DNA of 64,000 nt. Origin: Geomicrobium sediminis. GTDB lineage: Bacteria > Bacillota > Bacilli > Bacillales > Marinococcaceae. The stretch's first letter is position 1. Every line of letters starts with the position of its first letter. The notes beneath the pieces are model-generated. The model worked only from the letters and a program-made list of their open reading frames with translations, ran no database searches and was not told the DNA's origin. Positions 33,863 through 42,063 of the stretch are shown in pieces. The position numbers and the translations under genes were made by a program. The stretch is from positions 1 to 64,000 of the forward strand of contig NZ_JAFBEC010000011.1 in NCBI RefSeq assembly GCF_016908595.1. The letters run 5' to 3'.

Positions 33863-35461
33863 CTACTCTAAAAACGTATCTGGTAGGTCGTTTTCAAGTA
33901 AAACAACCGAAGGCTCTGACGCTGTAACTTTTCTCATCACGTCTAGTGCTTCTTGTAAGTTGGAAGCGACGTGATACTGCTCTTCTGGGTATCCAGCTTC
34001 TTTGAGACCATCTTGAAGGTGAACCGTTTGTTTCTTACCGACAAGAATAATGTAATCACAGACCTCAGCTGCATGCATACCGAGACGTTTGTTCAATTCG
34101 TACTCTTTATCACCAAGTTCAATCATCCCCGGTGTAATGAGCACCTTCTTCTCTGGCATATAACCGAGTACTTCAACTGCCATCTTTGAACCCGTCGGAT
34201 TGGAGTTAAAGCTATCATCAATAATCGTTAACGTGTCACTTGTTTTCTTAAGCTCTAGGCGGTGTTTCACCGGTGCTACCCCTTTAATTGCACGCGCAAT
34301 CGTTTCAAGAGAAATATTCTTCTCAGCACCAATGGCAATAGCCGCTAGGATGTTATAAATGTTGTGTCGTCCAAGAAGTTTCGTATGAATCTCGGCACTC
34401 GTTCCATCGTATTTGTGAACGGTAAATGTTGTACCTTTTCCAGAATAAGAAATGTCTGTTGCACGGTAATGCAAGTCTTCTGCATCAATACCGTAATACA
34501 TCGTCCGAACATTGTTCATCTGTTGATACGATTGGATATTCTCATCGTCTTTATTTAAGAAAGCTGTCCCGTCATGAGGAAGCGTCTCAACGATCTCAAA
34601 CTTCGTCTTCTTAATCGTATCTAGAGTCTTAAACGTCTCTAAATGCTGTTCTCCAATTGCAGTTACGATTCCGTATTTATGGTTTACAAGTGTGCAGATC
34701 TCTTCAATGTTATGCTCTTGTTTTGCACCCATCTCTGCAATGAACAACTCATGGTATGGCTTTAAATGTTCCCGAATCGTTCTAGTAACACCCATTTTTG
34801 TGTTGTAGCTTTCTGGTGTCATCAGAACATTATATTTACTAGATAGAACGTCTTTTAAAATATGTTTTGTACTCGTTTTCCCAAAACTACCCGTCACACC
34901 AATCACTTCAAGGTGCGGCATGCCTCTTACGATGCGCTCCGCATCATGGAAATAGTATTGATTGATCTGACTTTCAATTGGCAATGTAATCACATTCGCA
35001 ATCATTACAAAGAAATACGCAATAAACGTAGCAATCGTAAGGAGAGCAATAAGTGCTGCCATTGAGAAGCTGTCTCCAGAACTTATCCAAACCGCGCAAA
35101 TGGCAAACAAGACGTACAATATGGCGATCGCAGCTAAAAGACGCTTCACTCGAGGGGTATACACGAGCTTTTTCTTCTCTTCAAATTGTGGCCTCATGAC
35201 CGTGAGTAACGCAAACAAAATGACAGCAATCGCAGACATCACATAAAACGACACGGCCTCAGAAAACGGCAGTGCAACGAGCGCGAGTACTGGCACTAAA
35301 TCTACAAATCGAAAGGCCTTTAAAGGCGTGCCTTTCATCCATCGAAAATATCGTTCATTTCGATAAGAATTTAATTGAAGCATATGGACATTGCGTTTTA
35401 CCCGAATGGCCGTATACAGCGCCCAAGCAATGAGTAGCAGTACAATGAGCAAAGTTTCCAT
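33863..35461 (-). CDS. Membrane-anchored MurF-like Mur ligase
   Basis: This 532-residue protein has five predicted membrane helices in the first ~165 residues, then a Mur-ligase domain. That domain has the ATP loop GVTGSFGKTSTK (about 193-204), IAEMGAKQEHNIEE, LGRHNIYNILAAIAIG, DDSFNSNPTGSKMA and a C-terminal alpha/beta domain ending FLE. The order matches MurF, which adds D-Ala-D-Ala to UDP-MurNAc-tripeptide, but the normal MurF N-terminal domain is replaced by a membrane region. It may act at the membrane on a lipid-linked or other acceptor (inference). Between a hydrolase (4-nt gap) and a D-Ala-D-X ligase. Confidence 0.75.
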   Translation of the reverse strand: METLLIVLLLIAWALYTAIRVKRNVHMLQLNSYRNERYFRWMKGTPLKAFRFVDLVPVLALVALPFSEAVSFYVMSAIAVILFALLTVMRPQFEEKKKLVYTPRVKRLLAAIAILYVLFAICAVWISSGDSFSMAALIALLTIATFIAYFFVMIANVITLPIESQINQYYFHDAERIVRGMPHLEVIGVTGSFGKTSTKHILKDVLSSKYNVLMTPESYNTKMGVTRTIREHLKPYHELFIAEMGAKQEHNIEEICTLVNHKYGIVTAIGEQHLETFKTLDTIKKTKFEIVETLPHDGTAFLNKDDENIQSYQQMNNVRTMYYGIDAEDLHYRATDISYSGKGTTFTVHKYDGTSAEIHTKLLGRHNIYNILAAIAIGAEKNISLETIARAIKGVAPVKHRLELKKTSDTLTIIDDSFNSNPTGSKMAVEVLGYMPEKKVLITPGMIELGDKEYELNKRLGMHAAEVCDYIILVGKKQTVHLQDGLKEAGYPEEQYHVASNLQEALDVMRKVTASEPSVVLLENDLPDTFLE

Positions 35462-35465
35462 ACGT

Positions 35466-36251
35466 CTAGTGGGCCTCCTTGTCTTTTTCCAGGAAATTGT
35501 TGACGATAATCAAGAATTCTTGGAGGTTATCAAGGTATGCAAAATGCCCAGCGCCTTTCAAAACGACGAGCCCCGAATTAGGTATTAACTTTTCCATCGT
35601 TTGACCATGAGAGACTGGTGTATCATCATCCTTTTCTCCCCAAACGAGCAATGTTGGCACCTGAATCTTCGGCATAAGGTGTTGCAAGTCTTCATTGACA
35701 ACCTTCACGAGTGTTTGTTGCATAATTCCTGATACGTTTTGATAATCTGTCGATCCTACTTTTTTCTTCATCTTTGTGAGGATCTCGTCTTTTTTAGATC
35801 GTAAACCTGGTAAGCTTAATATTTTTTTTGCAGTTTTAAATGAATATACTTTAACGTAATAATTGAATTTGCGTTTTGGTTTTACTCCAGCACTATCAAC
35901 AAGTATAACTTTGTGTACCGGGTATTTTGTCGCGTATTGAATTGAAATTCGTCCACCATTTGAATGTCCGACAAGAATCGGCTCTTCAATATTATGATGT
36001 TCGATAAAGTTTCGGAGCCACTCTGAATAGTCGTATGATCCCCACGGCTCTGGCGGTTCATCACTTTCTCCAAATCCCGGTAAATCAATCGACCATACTT
36101 TAAAGTGTTTTTCTAAGTTTGAATGAACTGGTGAAAAAGCTTGAATATTAGCTCCCCAACCGTGCAAGAGCAGGACGTCCTTCCCTTCACCTGTACAATG
36201 GAAATGAACCTGCATTCCATGAATATCTGTAAACACGCATAAACGCCCCAT
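35466..36251 (-). CDS. Alpha/beta hydrolase, first gene of the MurF/Ddl-like operon
   Basis: This hydrolase of up to 261 residues has the oxyanion motif LLHGWGAN, nucleophile elbow VGHSNGGR (Ser), a helical cap rich in lysine (about 125-185), then LVWGEKDDD and GAGHFAYLD with Asp and His. The catalytic triad is complete. The substrate is unknown; its place ahead of cell-wall ligases suggests a role on peptidoglycan or a precursor. The first ATG (36251) has no ribosome-binding site; GTG 36236 (VFTDIHGMQ) has GGGG at better spacing and may be the true start. Confidence 0.75.
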   Translation of the reverse strand: MGRLCVFTDIHGMQVHFHCTGEGKDVLLLHGWGANIQAFSPVHSNLEKHFKVWSIDLPGFGESDEPPEPWGSYDYSEWLRNFIEHHNIEEPILVGHSNGGRISIQYATKYPVHKVILVDSAGVKPKRKFNYYVKVYSFKTAKKILSLPGLRSKKDEILTKMKKKVGSTDYQNVSGIMQQTLVKVVNEDLQHLMPKIQVPTLLVWGEKDDDTPVSHGQTMEKLIPNSGLVVLKGAGHFAYLDNLQEFLIIVNNFLEKDKEAH

Positions 36252-36487
36252 TCTATAGTAGAAACATAGGTATTCGTTACTGTTGAACGCTCATTTCTTT
36301 ATCATACCACATTTTTATTTTACACGATGCTCTCGATTTGCAAAAGGTGTGATCTCCTCATTTAAACCTATGTCACGAGATTGCCATCTGTGCTGAACGC
36401 CTCTATGACTTTAGCAAAAAATCTTCTCCATCAACAGATGCAGAAGCCTTATTTCTTTTCATCGTTTACGAGTGTTGGACGAATCTC
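36252..36487. other. Intergenic stretch with a possible gene fragment
   Basis: A plus-strand frame from about 36358 reads CHEIAICAERLYDFSKKSS and ALFLFIVYECWTNLL, with protein-like composition but no start or ribosome-binding site, and it runs into the end of nagA. It may be the remnant of a lost gene. The minus-strand promoter of the hydrolase operon should also lie here. Confidence 0.3.
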
Positions 36488-37657
36488 TTAATGCCGTTTG
36501 TACACTCGATGACCTCCACACCACGTCTCGGTGAGTTGATCGTTTTGGTAAACCACAAAGTCCGCATCACAGTTTTTAGCAATGCGTCCCTTTTTCTTAG
36601 TGATTTGCAAAGACTTCGCTGCGTTATACGAAGTCATTCGTACAATCTCTTGCCACGTCGCCCCTGTAATTGAACGCATTTTATCGACTGCATCATTCAT
36701 TTTGAGCACACTTCCGGCAAGCGTTCCGTCTTCTAATCGCGCCTGACCATTCGAGACGATTACTTGCTGTCCACCAAGTTCATAATTTCCATCACCCATC
36801 CCTTTTGCTCGCATCGCATCAGTAATTAAGATGAGTTGTTTTGCACCAATCGCCCGATACGCGCCGCGAATCGCTCCTTCATGAACATGATGACCATCGA
36901 CAATTAACTCACTTATCAGACGATCATGGGATAATGCCACCCCAACGACACCAGGTTCACGGTGATGCAAACCACTCATTCCATTAAAAAGGTGGGTAAC
37001 GTTTACGTCGCATTCTTCTTGTTCCAAAAATGTTAAGACCTCATCGTACGTGGCATTTGAATGACCGACCGACGTTCGTACATTCTCTTTTTGTAGTTGT
37101 TTGTGAAGTTCTGTAGCACCTGCAAGTTCAGGGGCGAGGGTGATGATTTTAATTTTCCCTTTAGCGAATCGTTGGAACGTTTCGTATTGAGTAACGCTTG
37201 GCAATTGAAGGTGGGCAGATGGCTGGGCGCCACGCTTTGATTCAGAAAGAAACGGACCTTCTAAATGAATTCCAAGCATTGTCGCCGCTCCGTTTTCTTC
37301 TTTATACGTCGCCGCCTTATGAAGCGCTCGACTTGTCTGTTCTACAGAACTTGTGATTGTCGTTGCTACGTAGGATGTGGTGCCTTCTTCTGGTAATCGC
37401 TTGCCTAATCTCGCATAAACTTTATCCGTACCATCCATCACATCCACCCCGTAACCCCCGTGAATATGAAGGTCAATAAAACCAGGTAAAAGAAACGATG
37501 ACTCAGAAAGGTGATAACGTTTTACCCCTTTAAATTGCTTAGAGGTTAAGTCTTGGCCCACGTCCGCAATCTTTCCTTGTTTCACATAAATATACCCATT
37601 GCTCCAAGCTGAGCGATGATCAATGATTGTTGGTCCGTGTATGATAAACGACTCCAT
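36488..37657 (-). CDS. nagA: N-acetylglucosamine-6-phosphate deacetylase
   Basis: This 389-residue amidohydrolase starts at ATG 37657 after AGAGGTG. It has the metal site DLHIHGGYG, then HLEGPFLSE (metal Glu), VGHSNATYDE, THLFNGMSG, VDGHHV and the catalytic Asp in LITDAM. It converts GlcNAc-6-P to GlcN-6-P during amino-sugar catabolism and wall recycling. The usual partners nagB and nagR are not adjacent, and no cre or NagR site is obvious. Confidence 0.95.
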   Translation of the reverse strand: MESFIIHGPTIIDHRSAWSNGYIYVKQGKIADVGQDLTSKQFKGVKRYHLSESSFLLPGFIDLHIHGGYGVDVMDGTDKVYARLGKRLPEEGTTSYVATTITSSVEQTSRALHKAATYKEENGAATMLGIHLEGPFLSESKRGAQPSAHLQLPSVTQYETFQRFAKGKIKIITLAPELAGATELHKQLQKENVRTSVGHSNATYDEVLTFLEQEECDVNVTHLFNGMSGLHHREPGVVGVALSHDRLISELIVDGHHVHEGAIRGAYRAIGAKQLILITDAMRAKGMGDGNYELGGQQVIVSNGQARLEDGTLAGSVLKMNDAVDKMRSITGATWQEIVRMTSYNAAKSLQITKKKGRIAKNCDADFVVYQNDQLTETWCGGHRVYKRH

Positions 37658-37763
37658 GCGCCACACCTCTTTCTTTCATTACGATATCATGCTTTGAATT
37701 TTTTAGGTTTGAGGACAACCTGTCCGGGGAACAATTTCACTAGATACAAAAGGAGGCTACACC

Positions 37764-38042
37764 ATGAAGGTAGATGCACTATATGCTGATGGCGGCAAAG
37801 CGATTACGTTCCGTACTGGTGAATTAACCATACATGAAAATGATCAATGGAAAGGAACTTTCCACCAAGTTGAAGAGCAGAGCTTGATGTTTGATGCAGT
37901 GAGTACGAAGAAGCCGATGATGTTTAAGTTTGAAACGAGCGGTGGTACGTATGAAGGCCAAGGATTCGTTGCAGACATCGATAGTGAGAAGACTGAGAAC
38001 ATCATTCACATTGAAAGTAACGGCAACCTTACAAAGCAATAA
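37764..38042 (+). CDS. Small hypothetical soluble protein
   Basis: This 92-residue protein starts at ATG 37764 after AAAGGAGGCTACACC. It is beta-rich and charged, with no signal peptide or membrane helix (ALYADGGKAITFRTGELTI, FETSGGTYEGQGFVADID). It has its own terminator. I recognise no family. Confidence 0.6.
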   Translation: MKVDALYADGGKAITFRTGELTIHENDQWKGTFHQVEEQSLMFDAVSTKKPMMFKFETSGGTYEGQGFVADIDSEKTENIIHIESNGNLTKQ

Positions 38043-38050
38043 GGATGTTT

Positions 38051-38077
38051 AAGGCTCCCAATTTCGGGAGCCTTTTT
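38051..38077 (+). terminator. Rho-independent terminator
   Basis: Stem AAGGCTCCC/GGGAGCCTT with loop AATTTC, then TTTTTG. Confidence 0.9.
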
Positions 38078-38153
38078 TGTTTAGGTTCTCGAAACTTTTC
38101 CGTGTTTCTCCACGAAGAAAGCGTTATGATAAAAAGTGGAGGAGGAGAAATTT

Positions 38154-39506
38154 ATGGAAATGTCCCCCAGTCATAAAAAGAACCTCGTGCGTTTACTTGC
38201 AATTTTACTTACGTTTACAGTAATCAACGGTACGATGTTTAATGTTACGATTCCAGACATCGCCGAATCATTTAACTTAATGCCTTCACAAGTGAGCTGG
38301 GTAATGACCGGCTACATTCTCGTCTATGCGATCGGTTCAGTTATGTATGGAAAGCTTGCCGATGTGATTCCGTTAAAGCGCTTACTTACGATTGGTATCG
38401 TTCTATTTTCCTTCGGTTCCATCTTAGGATTTTTATCACCGAACTACACGACACTTTTAATTGCGAGAATCCTTCAAGCTTTAGGTGGAGCGGCTATTCC
38501 AGCTCTCGGGTTTATTATTCCATCACGCTATTTCACACATGATCGTGGTAAGGTTTTTGGTATCATTTCATCCACGGTTGCCTTTGCATCAGGAGTAGGA
38601 CCAATTGCCGGCGGATTGATTGGTGGCTTTTTAGACTGGCGCTTTTTATTTCTCGTTCCAGCAAGCGCGGCACTTGCCATTCCATTATTCAGACGTTGGT
38701 TGCCTGATGAAGAAGTTCGCTCACAAAAAATTGATTATTTCGGGGCCATACTCGTTGCTATTTTCGTTGCCTCACTCTTGTTGTTCGTAACAATGCTCAT
38801 TTGGAGCTTATTACTTATTTCAATTATAGCTTTTGCCTTACTCGTCTTTCACATTAACCGAGTGGACTCACCGTTTATTGATCCTGTACTCCTTAAAAAC
38901 AGACGTTATACGATTACGATTTTTACAAGCTTTCTCGGAACGAGTGTCATGTTCGGTCTCATCTTCGTCTTACCGATCATGATGCGTGACTTGTATGACG
39001 CAACTACACTCGGAATTGGCTTATTGCTCTTTCCAGGTGCAATGGCAGCAGGAATCTTCGGGCGCTTTGGCGGAACACTAATCGATAAAAAAGGCAGCAT
39101 TTATGTCCTACGGATCGCGCTTTTACTCGTTGCAATTGGTGTTTTCTTTATTAGCGTATTCACTAGCTCATCTTTATTTCTCTTAGGTAGCGCTGTGTTT
39201 ATCGCCTACATCGGTTTTCCGCTACTGCAAAGCGCAACAGCCAACTTGTTGTCTCATATGTTAACTAAAGAAGAGACTGGCGTCGGCATGGGGCTTTTTA
39301 ACTTGTGCAATTTCATTTCTGGCGCTTTTAGTTCGGCCATCTTTGGAAGCATTCTAGACCTTGAAGGCATGACGTTTTCAATCAACCCATTAAACGCTCA
39401 TGGCGACCATGCGATTTATAGCAACTTGTATCTTGTACTTTCAATCATAGCTGTATTTGCTCTGTTCATGTTCTTTGCATTTTATAACCGATCAAAAAAA
39501 GCATAA
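38154..39506 (+). CDS. MFS multidrug/tetracycline efflux transporter (DHA2, Tet38/TetL-like)
   Basis: This 450-residue transporter has about 14 membrane helices. The start is ATG 38154 after GGAGGAGGAG; the frame continues upstream through the ribosome-binding site. Motifs are WVMTGYILVYAIGSVMYGKLAD (antiporter motif region, given in part), ARILQALGGAAIPALG and GVGPIAGGLIGGFLDWRFLF (motif C). These match the H+-coupled drug exporters of the TetL/Tet38/NorB group. The substrate cannot be read; antibiotic resistance is possible but unproven. Confidence 0.85.
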   Translation: MEMSPSHKKNLVRLLAILLTFTVINGTMFNVTIPDIAESFNLMPSQVSWVMTGYILVYAIGSVMYGKLADVIPLKRLLTIGIVLFSFGSILGFLSPNYTTLLIARILQALGGAAIPALGFIIPSRYFTHDRGKVFGIISSTVAFASGVGPIAGGLIGGFLDWRFLFLVPASAALAIPLFRRWLPDEEVRSQKIDYFGAILVAIFVASLLLFVTMLIWSLLLISIIAFALLVFHINRVDSPFIDPVLLKNRRYTITIFTSFLGTSVMFGLIFVLPIMMRDLYDATTLGIGLLLFPGAMAAGIFGRFGGTLIDKKGSIYVLRIALLLVAIGVFFISVFTSSSLFLLGSAVFIAYIGFPLLQSATANLLSHMLTKEETGVGMGLFNLCNFISGAFSSAIFGSILDLEGMTFSINPLNAHGDHAIYSNLYLVLSIIAVFALFMFFAFYNRSKKA

Positions 39507-39527
39507 GAATAGTCTTATGCTTTTTTA
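39499..39527. terminator. Terminator between MFS gene and the small minus-strand gene
   Basis: Perfect stem AAGCATAAGA with loop ATAG, then TTTTTTA; it overlaps the MFS stop codon. Confidence 0.88.
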
Positions 39528-39529
39528 TA

Positions 39530-39706
39530 TTAATCGTACCTTTTACAGTCGCAATATTCACACACAATATAGCCTTGTCCATCATAAGCGAGTAACTCGT
39601 CCGCTGTTGCAACAAATTCTTTCTTATTGATGCTTTTATGCTGACATGCATCCTTTACATACCTCATGTTGTGGAGCACCTTCTGATCATGATCCAATAA
39701 ATACAC
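39530..39706 (-). CDS. Small CxxC-type zinc-finger-like protein, GTG start
   Basis: This 58-residue protein begins at GTG 39706, 7 nt after AAAGGGG. It ends with VCEYCDCKRYD, a cysteine cluster likely to bind zinc, preceded by FVATADELLAYDGQGYI. A Cys/His (CQH) near residue 21 could supply further ligands. Family not recognised. It faces the MFS gene and shares its terminator. Confidence 0.6.
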   Translation of the reverse strand: MYLLDHDQKVLHNMRYVKDACQHKSINKKEFVATADELLAYDGQGYIVCEYCDCKRYD

Positions 39707-39802
39707 GCTGCGGCCCCTTTCATATTAATCCGAACGATTAGTTTTATCCTAGTTCTAATATATCATTAGTTACAACATTATTCAGTGCCCATTCAAATAA
39801 AG

Positions 39803-39835
39803 AAGTAACCCCCGTCCCTAAAACGAGGGTTACTT
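39803..39835 (-). terminator. Terminator of the ycaQ-like/thiD operon
   Basis: Stem AAGTAACCC/GGGTTACTT with a GC-rich imperfect loop, then CTTCTTTATTT on the minus strand; it abuts the stop codon. Confidence 0.7.
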
Positions 39836-40977
39836 TAGCTTTCACGAACATGAATGTCTTGTGCACCGAGACGCTCAGCAAATGCGTGTAACGCTATCCT
39901 TACTCGCGGCTGCTGAGCCACACCTTCAAAACTCCGGACATGAAGCACCCGTTTCTCTCGGTCAAGCCACGGGTCAATACGACCGATCAGCTGATCGTCG
40001 ACGAGCACTGGCATTGTATAAGGACCGTAACGACGCTTAGCTTTTGGTACGTAAATTTCCCATCGATACGTCATGCCAAACAAGTCTTCAACTCGAGAAC
40101 GACTCCAAAGAAGTGGATCGAGGGGTGGCAAGAACATGACACGTTCATTTGTTAACTTTGTATGAACAAGTTCTTCTGCGTCTTCTTCTAGAACATAATA
40201 GTCCCTGGATGCTCCTTCAATCACCACCTTGACGAGCTCGTGGTTCTTCCATTTGTCATGTACAACTTGCTTCCGCTTGGCCGCACTGAATTTCTGCCAG
40301 CCAAACCTCGCATCTCTCGGGTCAATCAAGCGATAAGCCCGCATGTATTTTTCTAAGAGAAGGCGGTCAGCCTCATGACTAGATATACGCTCTGCCTCAT
40401 GTTGTAACGCTGCTGGAATTTGCTCCTCCGTAAGTGCAAAGTGCCTCGTACTCCCTGTTCTCCCACTCACTTGGATCTCGCCACATTCGAATAAAATCCT
40501 CAGCGCGTGTGTCGTTTCCTTGGTCGTTGCTTTCGTTGGGTGATCCCAACCGCCAACAACTTTGCGATCACTAAAAAACGCTTGCGATGGCTTTGGTCCT
40601 TCATTAGCTAGAAGTGTGACAACCTCCCTCATGGCATCACTGTATTGCGCCTGTTCTTCTTGCCACCGTGTTCGTATGCGTTCACGTACCCCCTTTAAAA
40701 GAGGATAGTCTTCCATCGGCAAAAGGCATGCTGCATTCGCAAAATGTTCAAACGCGAGCTTTTGCTGGAGCAACTGTCCGTAATCATCAGTGTGATACGT
40801 TTCATTCCTGTTCATAAATACGAGGTGATGGTTACGCTCAACGACAGCGACCGGATCCAGTTGAACCGCTTCCAAAGTTGTTAATGTTTGAAGAGCATCG
40901 GAACAATGCGGAAGTAACTTCGTAATCAAAAATTGACGTGCAACCGTTGGTGTTACATGAAGCTCTTCCACCATCAT
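39835..40977 (-). CDS. YcaQ/HTH_42-family winged-helix protein (putative crosslink-repair DNA glycosylase)
   Basis: This 380-residue protein has a VQLDPV motif near residue 40 (the QxD active-site motif of YcaQ/AlkZ), then ERNHHLVFMNR and AACLLPMEDYPLL. Winged-helix segments follow (TTKETTHALRILFECGEI, ISSHEADRLLLEKYMR), with FLPPLDPLLWSRSRVEDLF near the C terminus. This is the HTH_42 family that unhooks DNA interstrand crosslinks. It follows thiD by 16 nt and shares its transcript, so the TPP riboswitch may affect it (inference; no functional link known). Confidence 0.8.
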   Translation of the reverse strand: MMVEELHVTPTVARQFLITKLLPHCSDALQTLTTLEAVQLDPVAVVERNHHLVFMNRNETYHTDDYGQLLQQKLAFEHFANAACLLPMEDYPLLKGVRERIRTRWQEEQAQYSDAMREVVTLLANEGPKPSQAFFSDRKVVGGWDHPTKATTKETTHALRILFECGEIQVSGRTGSTRHFALTEEQIPAALQHEAERISSHEADRLLLEKYMRAYRLIDPRDARFGWQKFSAAKRKQVVHDKWKNHELVKVVIEGASRDYYVLEEDAEELVHTKLTNERVMFLPPLDPLLWSRSRVEDLFGMTYRWEIYVPKAKRRYGPYTMPVLVDDQLIGRIDPWLDREKRVLHVRSFEGVAQQPRVRIALHAFAERLGAQDIHVRES

Positions 40978-40993
40978 TCCTCCTTATTAGTGG

Positions 40994-41791
40994 CTACTTA
41001 GTCGTTAATCGGTGTCCCCAATGATTTGTTGGACCTTGGCCTTTACCAATCTCTAGTGGATTACTAATGGCACTCGTAATAAACGACTTGCCGTGTTCAA
41101 CGGCTTGATTCAATGAATCACCTTCAGCAAGACGTGCCGTAATGGCCGCTGCATACGTACAACCACTTCCGTGCGTATGCTTCGTATCAAAACGTTTCGC
41201 AGAAAACTTCAGAAACTCTGTCCCGTTGTACAAATAATCGTCTGCTTCACCTTTGTAGTGTCCACCTTTGATTAAAGCGGCTTTCACGCCGTATTCTTCT
41301 ACGAGTATACGCCCTGCTTCCTTCATATCTTCAATCGTTTCAATCGTAAGCCCAGTTAACGCTTCCGCTTCAGGCAAGTTTGGTGTGACTAATGTGGCTA
41401 GCGGCAATAGTTCTTCTTTTACCGACTGACGAGCTTCTTGTGAAATCAACTCATGACCACTAGATGCAACCATTACAGGGTCAAGAACATACTGACTCAC
41501 ATTGTATTCCTTTAGTTTCTTTGCCACGATGGCAATCGCAGAAGGGTTGGAAAGCATGCCTGTCTTAACCGCATCTGGACGTATATCTTCAAACACTGCA
41601 TCAATTTGACTTTCGATAAACTCTTCATGCATATCGACAAAAGACCGCACGCCAAGCGTATTCTGGCTCACAACCGATGTAATAACACTCATCCCAAATA
41701 CACCGAGTTCTTGAAACGTCTTTAAGTCTGCTTGTATACCGGCTCCCCCTGTAGGGTCAGTGCCTGCAATGGTTAATGCTTTCGATACCAT
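40994..41791 (-). CDS. thiD: Hydroxymethylpyrimidine (phosphate) kinase
   Basis: This 265-residue ribokinase-fold enzyme starts at ATG 41791 (MVSKALTIAGTDPTGGAGIQ) after GGAGGAG. It has ADLKTFQELGVFGMS, LDPVMVASSGHEL, TPNLPEAEALTG, the catalytic THGSGCT and the C-terminal GQGPTNHW typical of ThiD. It phosphorylates HMP and HMP-P in thiamine synthesis; PdxK-type pyridoxal kinase is a close relative. The TPP riboswitch in the leader supports the thiamine role. No thiE/thiM follows, unusual for this gene. Confidence 0.92.
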   Translation of the reverse strand: MVSKALTIAGTDPTGGAGIQADLKTFQELGVFGMSVITSVVSQNTLGVRSFVDMHEEFIESQIDAVFEDIRPDAVKTGMLSNPSAIAIVAKKLKEYNVSQYVLDPVMVASSGHELISQEARQSVKEELLPLATLVTPNLPEAEALTGLTIETIEDMKEAGRILVEEYGVKAALIKGGHYKGEADDYLYNGTEFLKFSAKRFDTKHTHGSGCTYAAAITARLAEGDSLNQAVEHGKSFITSAISNPLEIGKGQGPTNHWGHRLTTK

Positions 41792-41818
41792 ATCAATTCT
41801 CCTCCTCGTGATGCGCAA

Positions 41819-41850
41819 ATAAAAACCTCCTGGTCAACACAGAAGGAGAA
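41819..41850 (-). terminator. Riboswitch-associated terminator before thiD
   Basis: On the minus strand an imperfect stem CTCCT...AGGAGG is followed by TTTTTATTT, between the TPP aptamer and the thiD ribosome-binding site. It suits transcription attenuation. Confidence 0.6.
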
Positions 41851-41878
41851 GGGCTTAGACACACAGATGTGCATACCA

Positions 41879-41967
41879 TCCACTTTCCTCCGCCGCTGTA
41901 CGGATCAGGTTCAAAGGGTTTTAAGCTTTCGCTGTCTCTCAGCGCTCCATTTCGCGCACCCCTAGTG
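41879..41967 (-). ncRNA. TPP riboswitch (THI element) of thiD
   Basis: On the minus strand the conserved blocks occur in order: CTAGGGGTGC, GCTGAGAGA, ACCCTTTGAACCTGATC, then GCGGAGGAAAGTGG. This is the thiamine pyrophosphate aptamer. It is followed by a terminator, so TPP binding should switch thiD transcription off. Confidence 0.95.
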
Positions 41968-42063
41968 GTCTATTTTCGTTCATTTTAGCATACATATTAT
42001 AAGATGTATGCTAATTAACATGATACGATATGAACGTATACCTAAAAAGAAGGGGGGATACAT

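Noticed and set aside
32610-35461. Vancomycin-resistance (van) operon
   Set aside because: There is no VanH, VanX or VanRS. The ligase keeps the YADKY omega-loop tyrosine typical of D-Ala-D-Ala ligases, and the vanZ-like gene is 24 kb away.
36358-36492. Plus-strand coding fragment (AERLYDFSKKSS...) as a real gene
   Set aside because: No start codon, no ribosome-binding site and it runs into nagA on the opposite strand. Kept only as a possible remnant.
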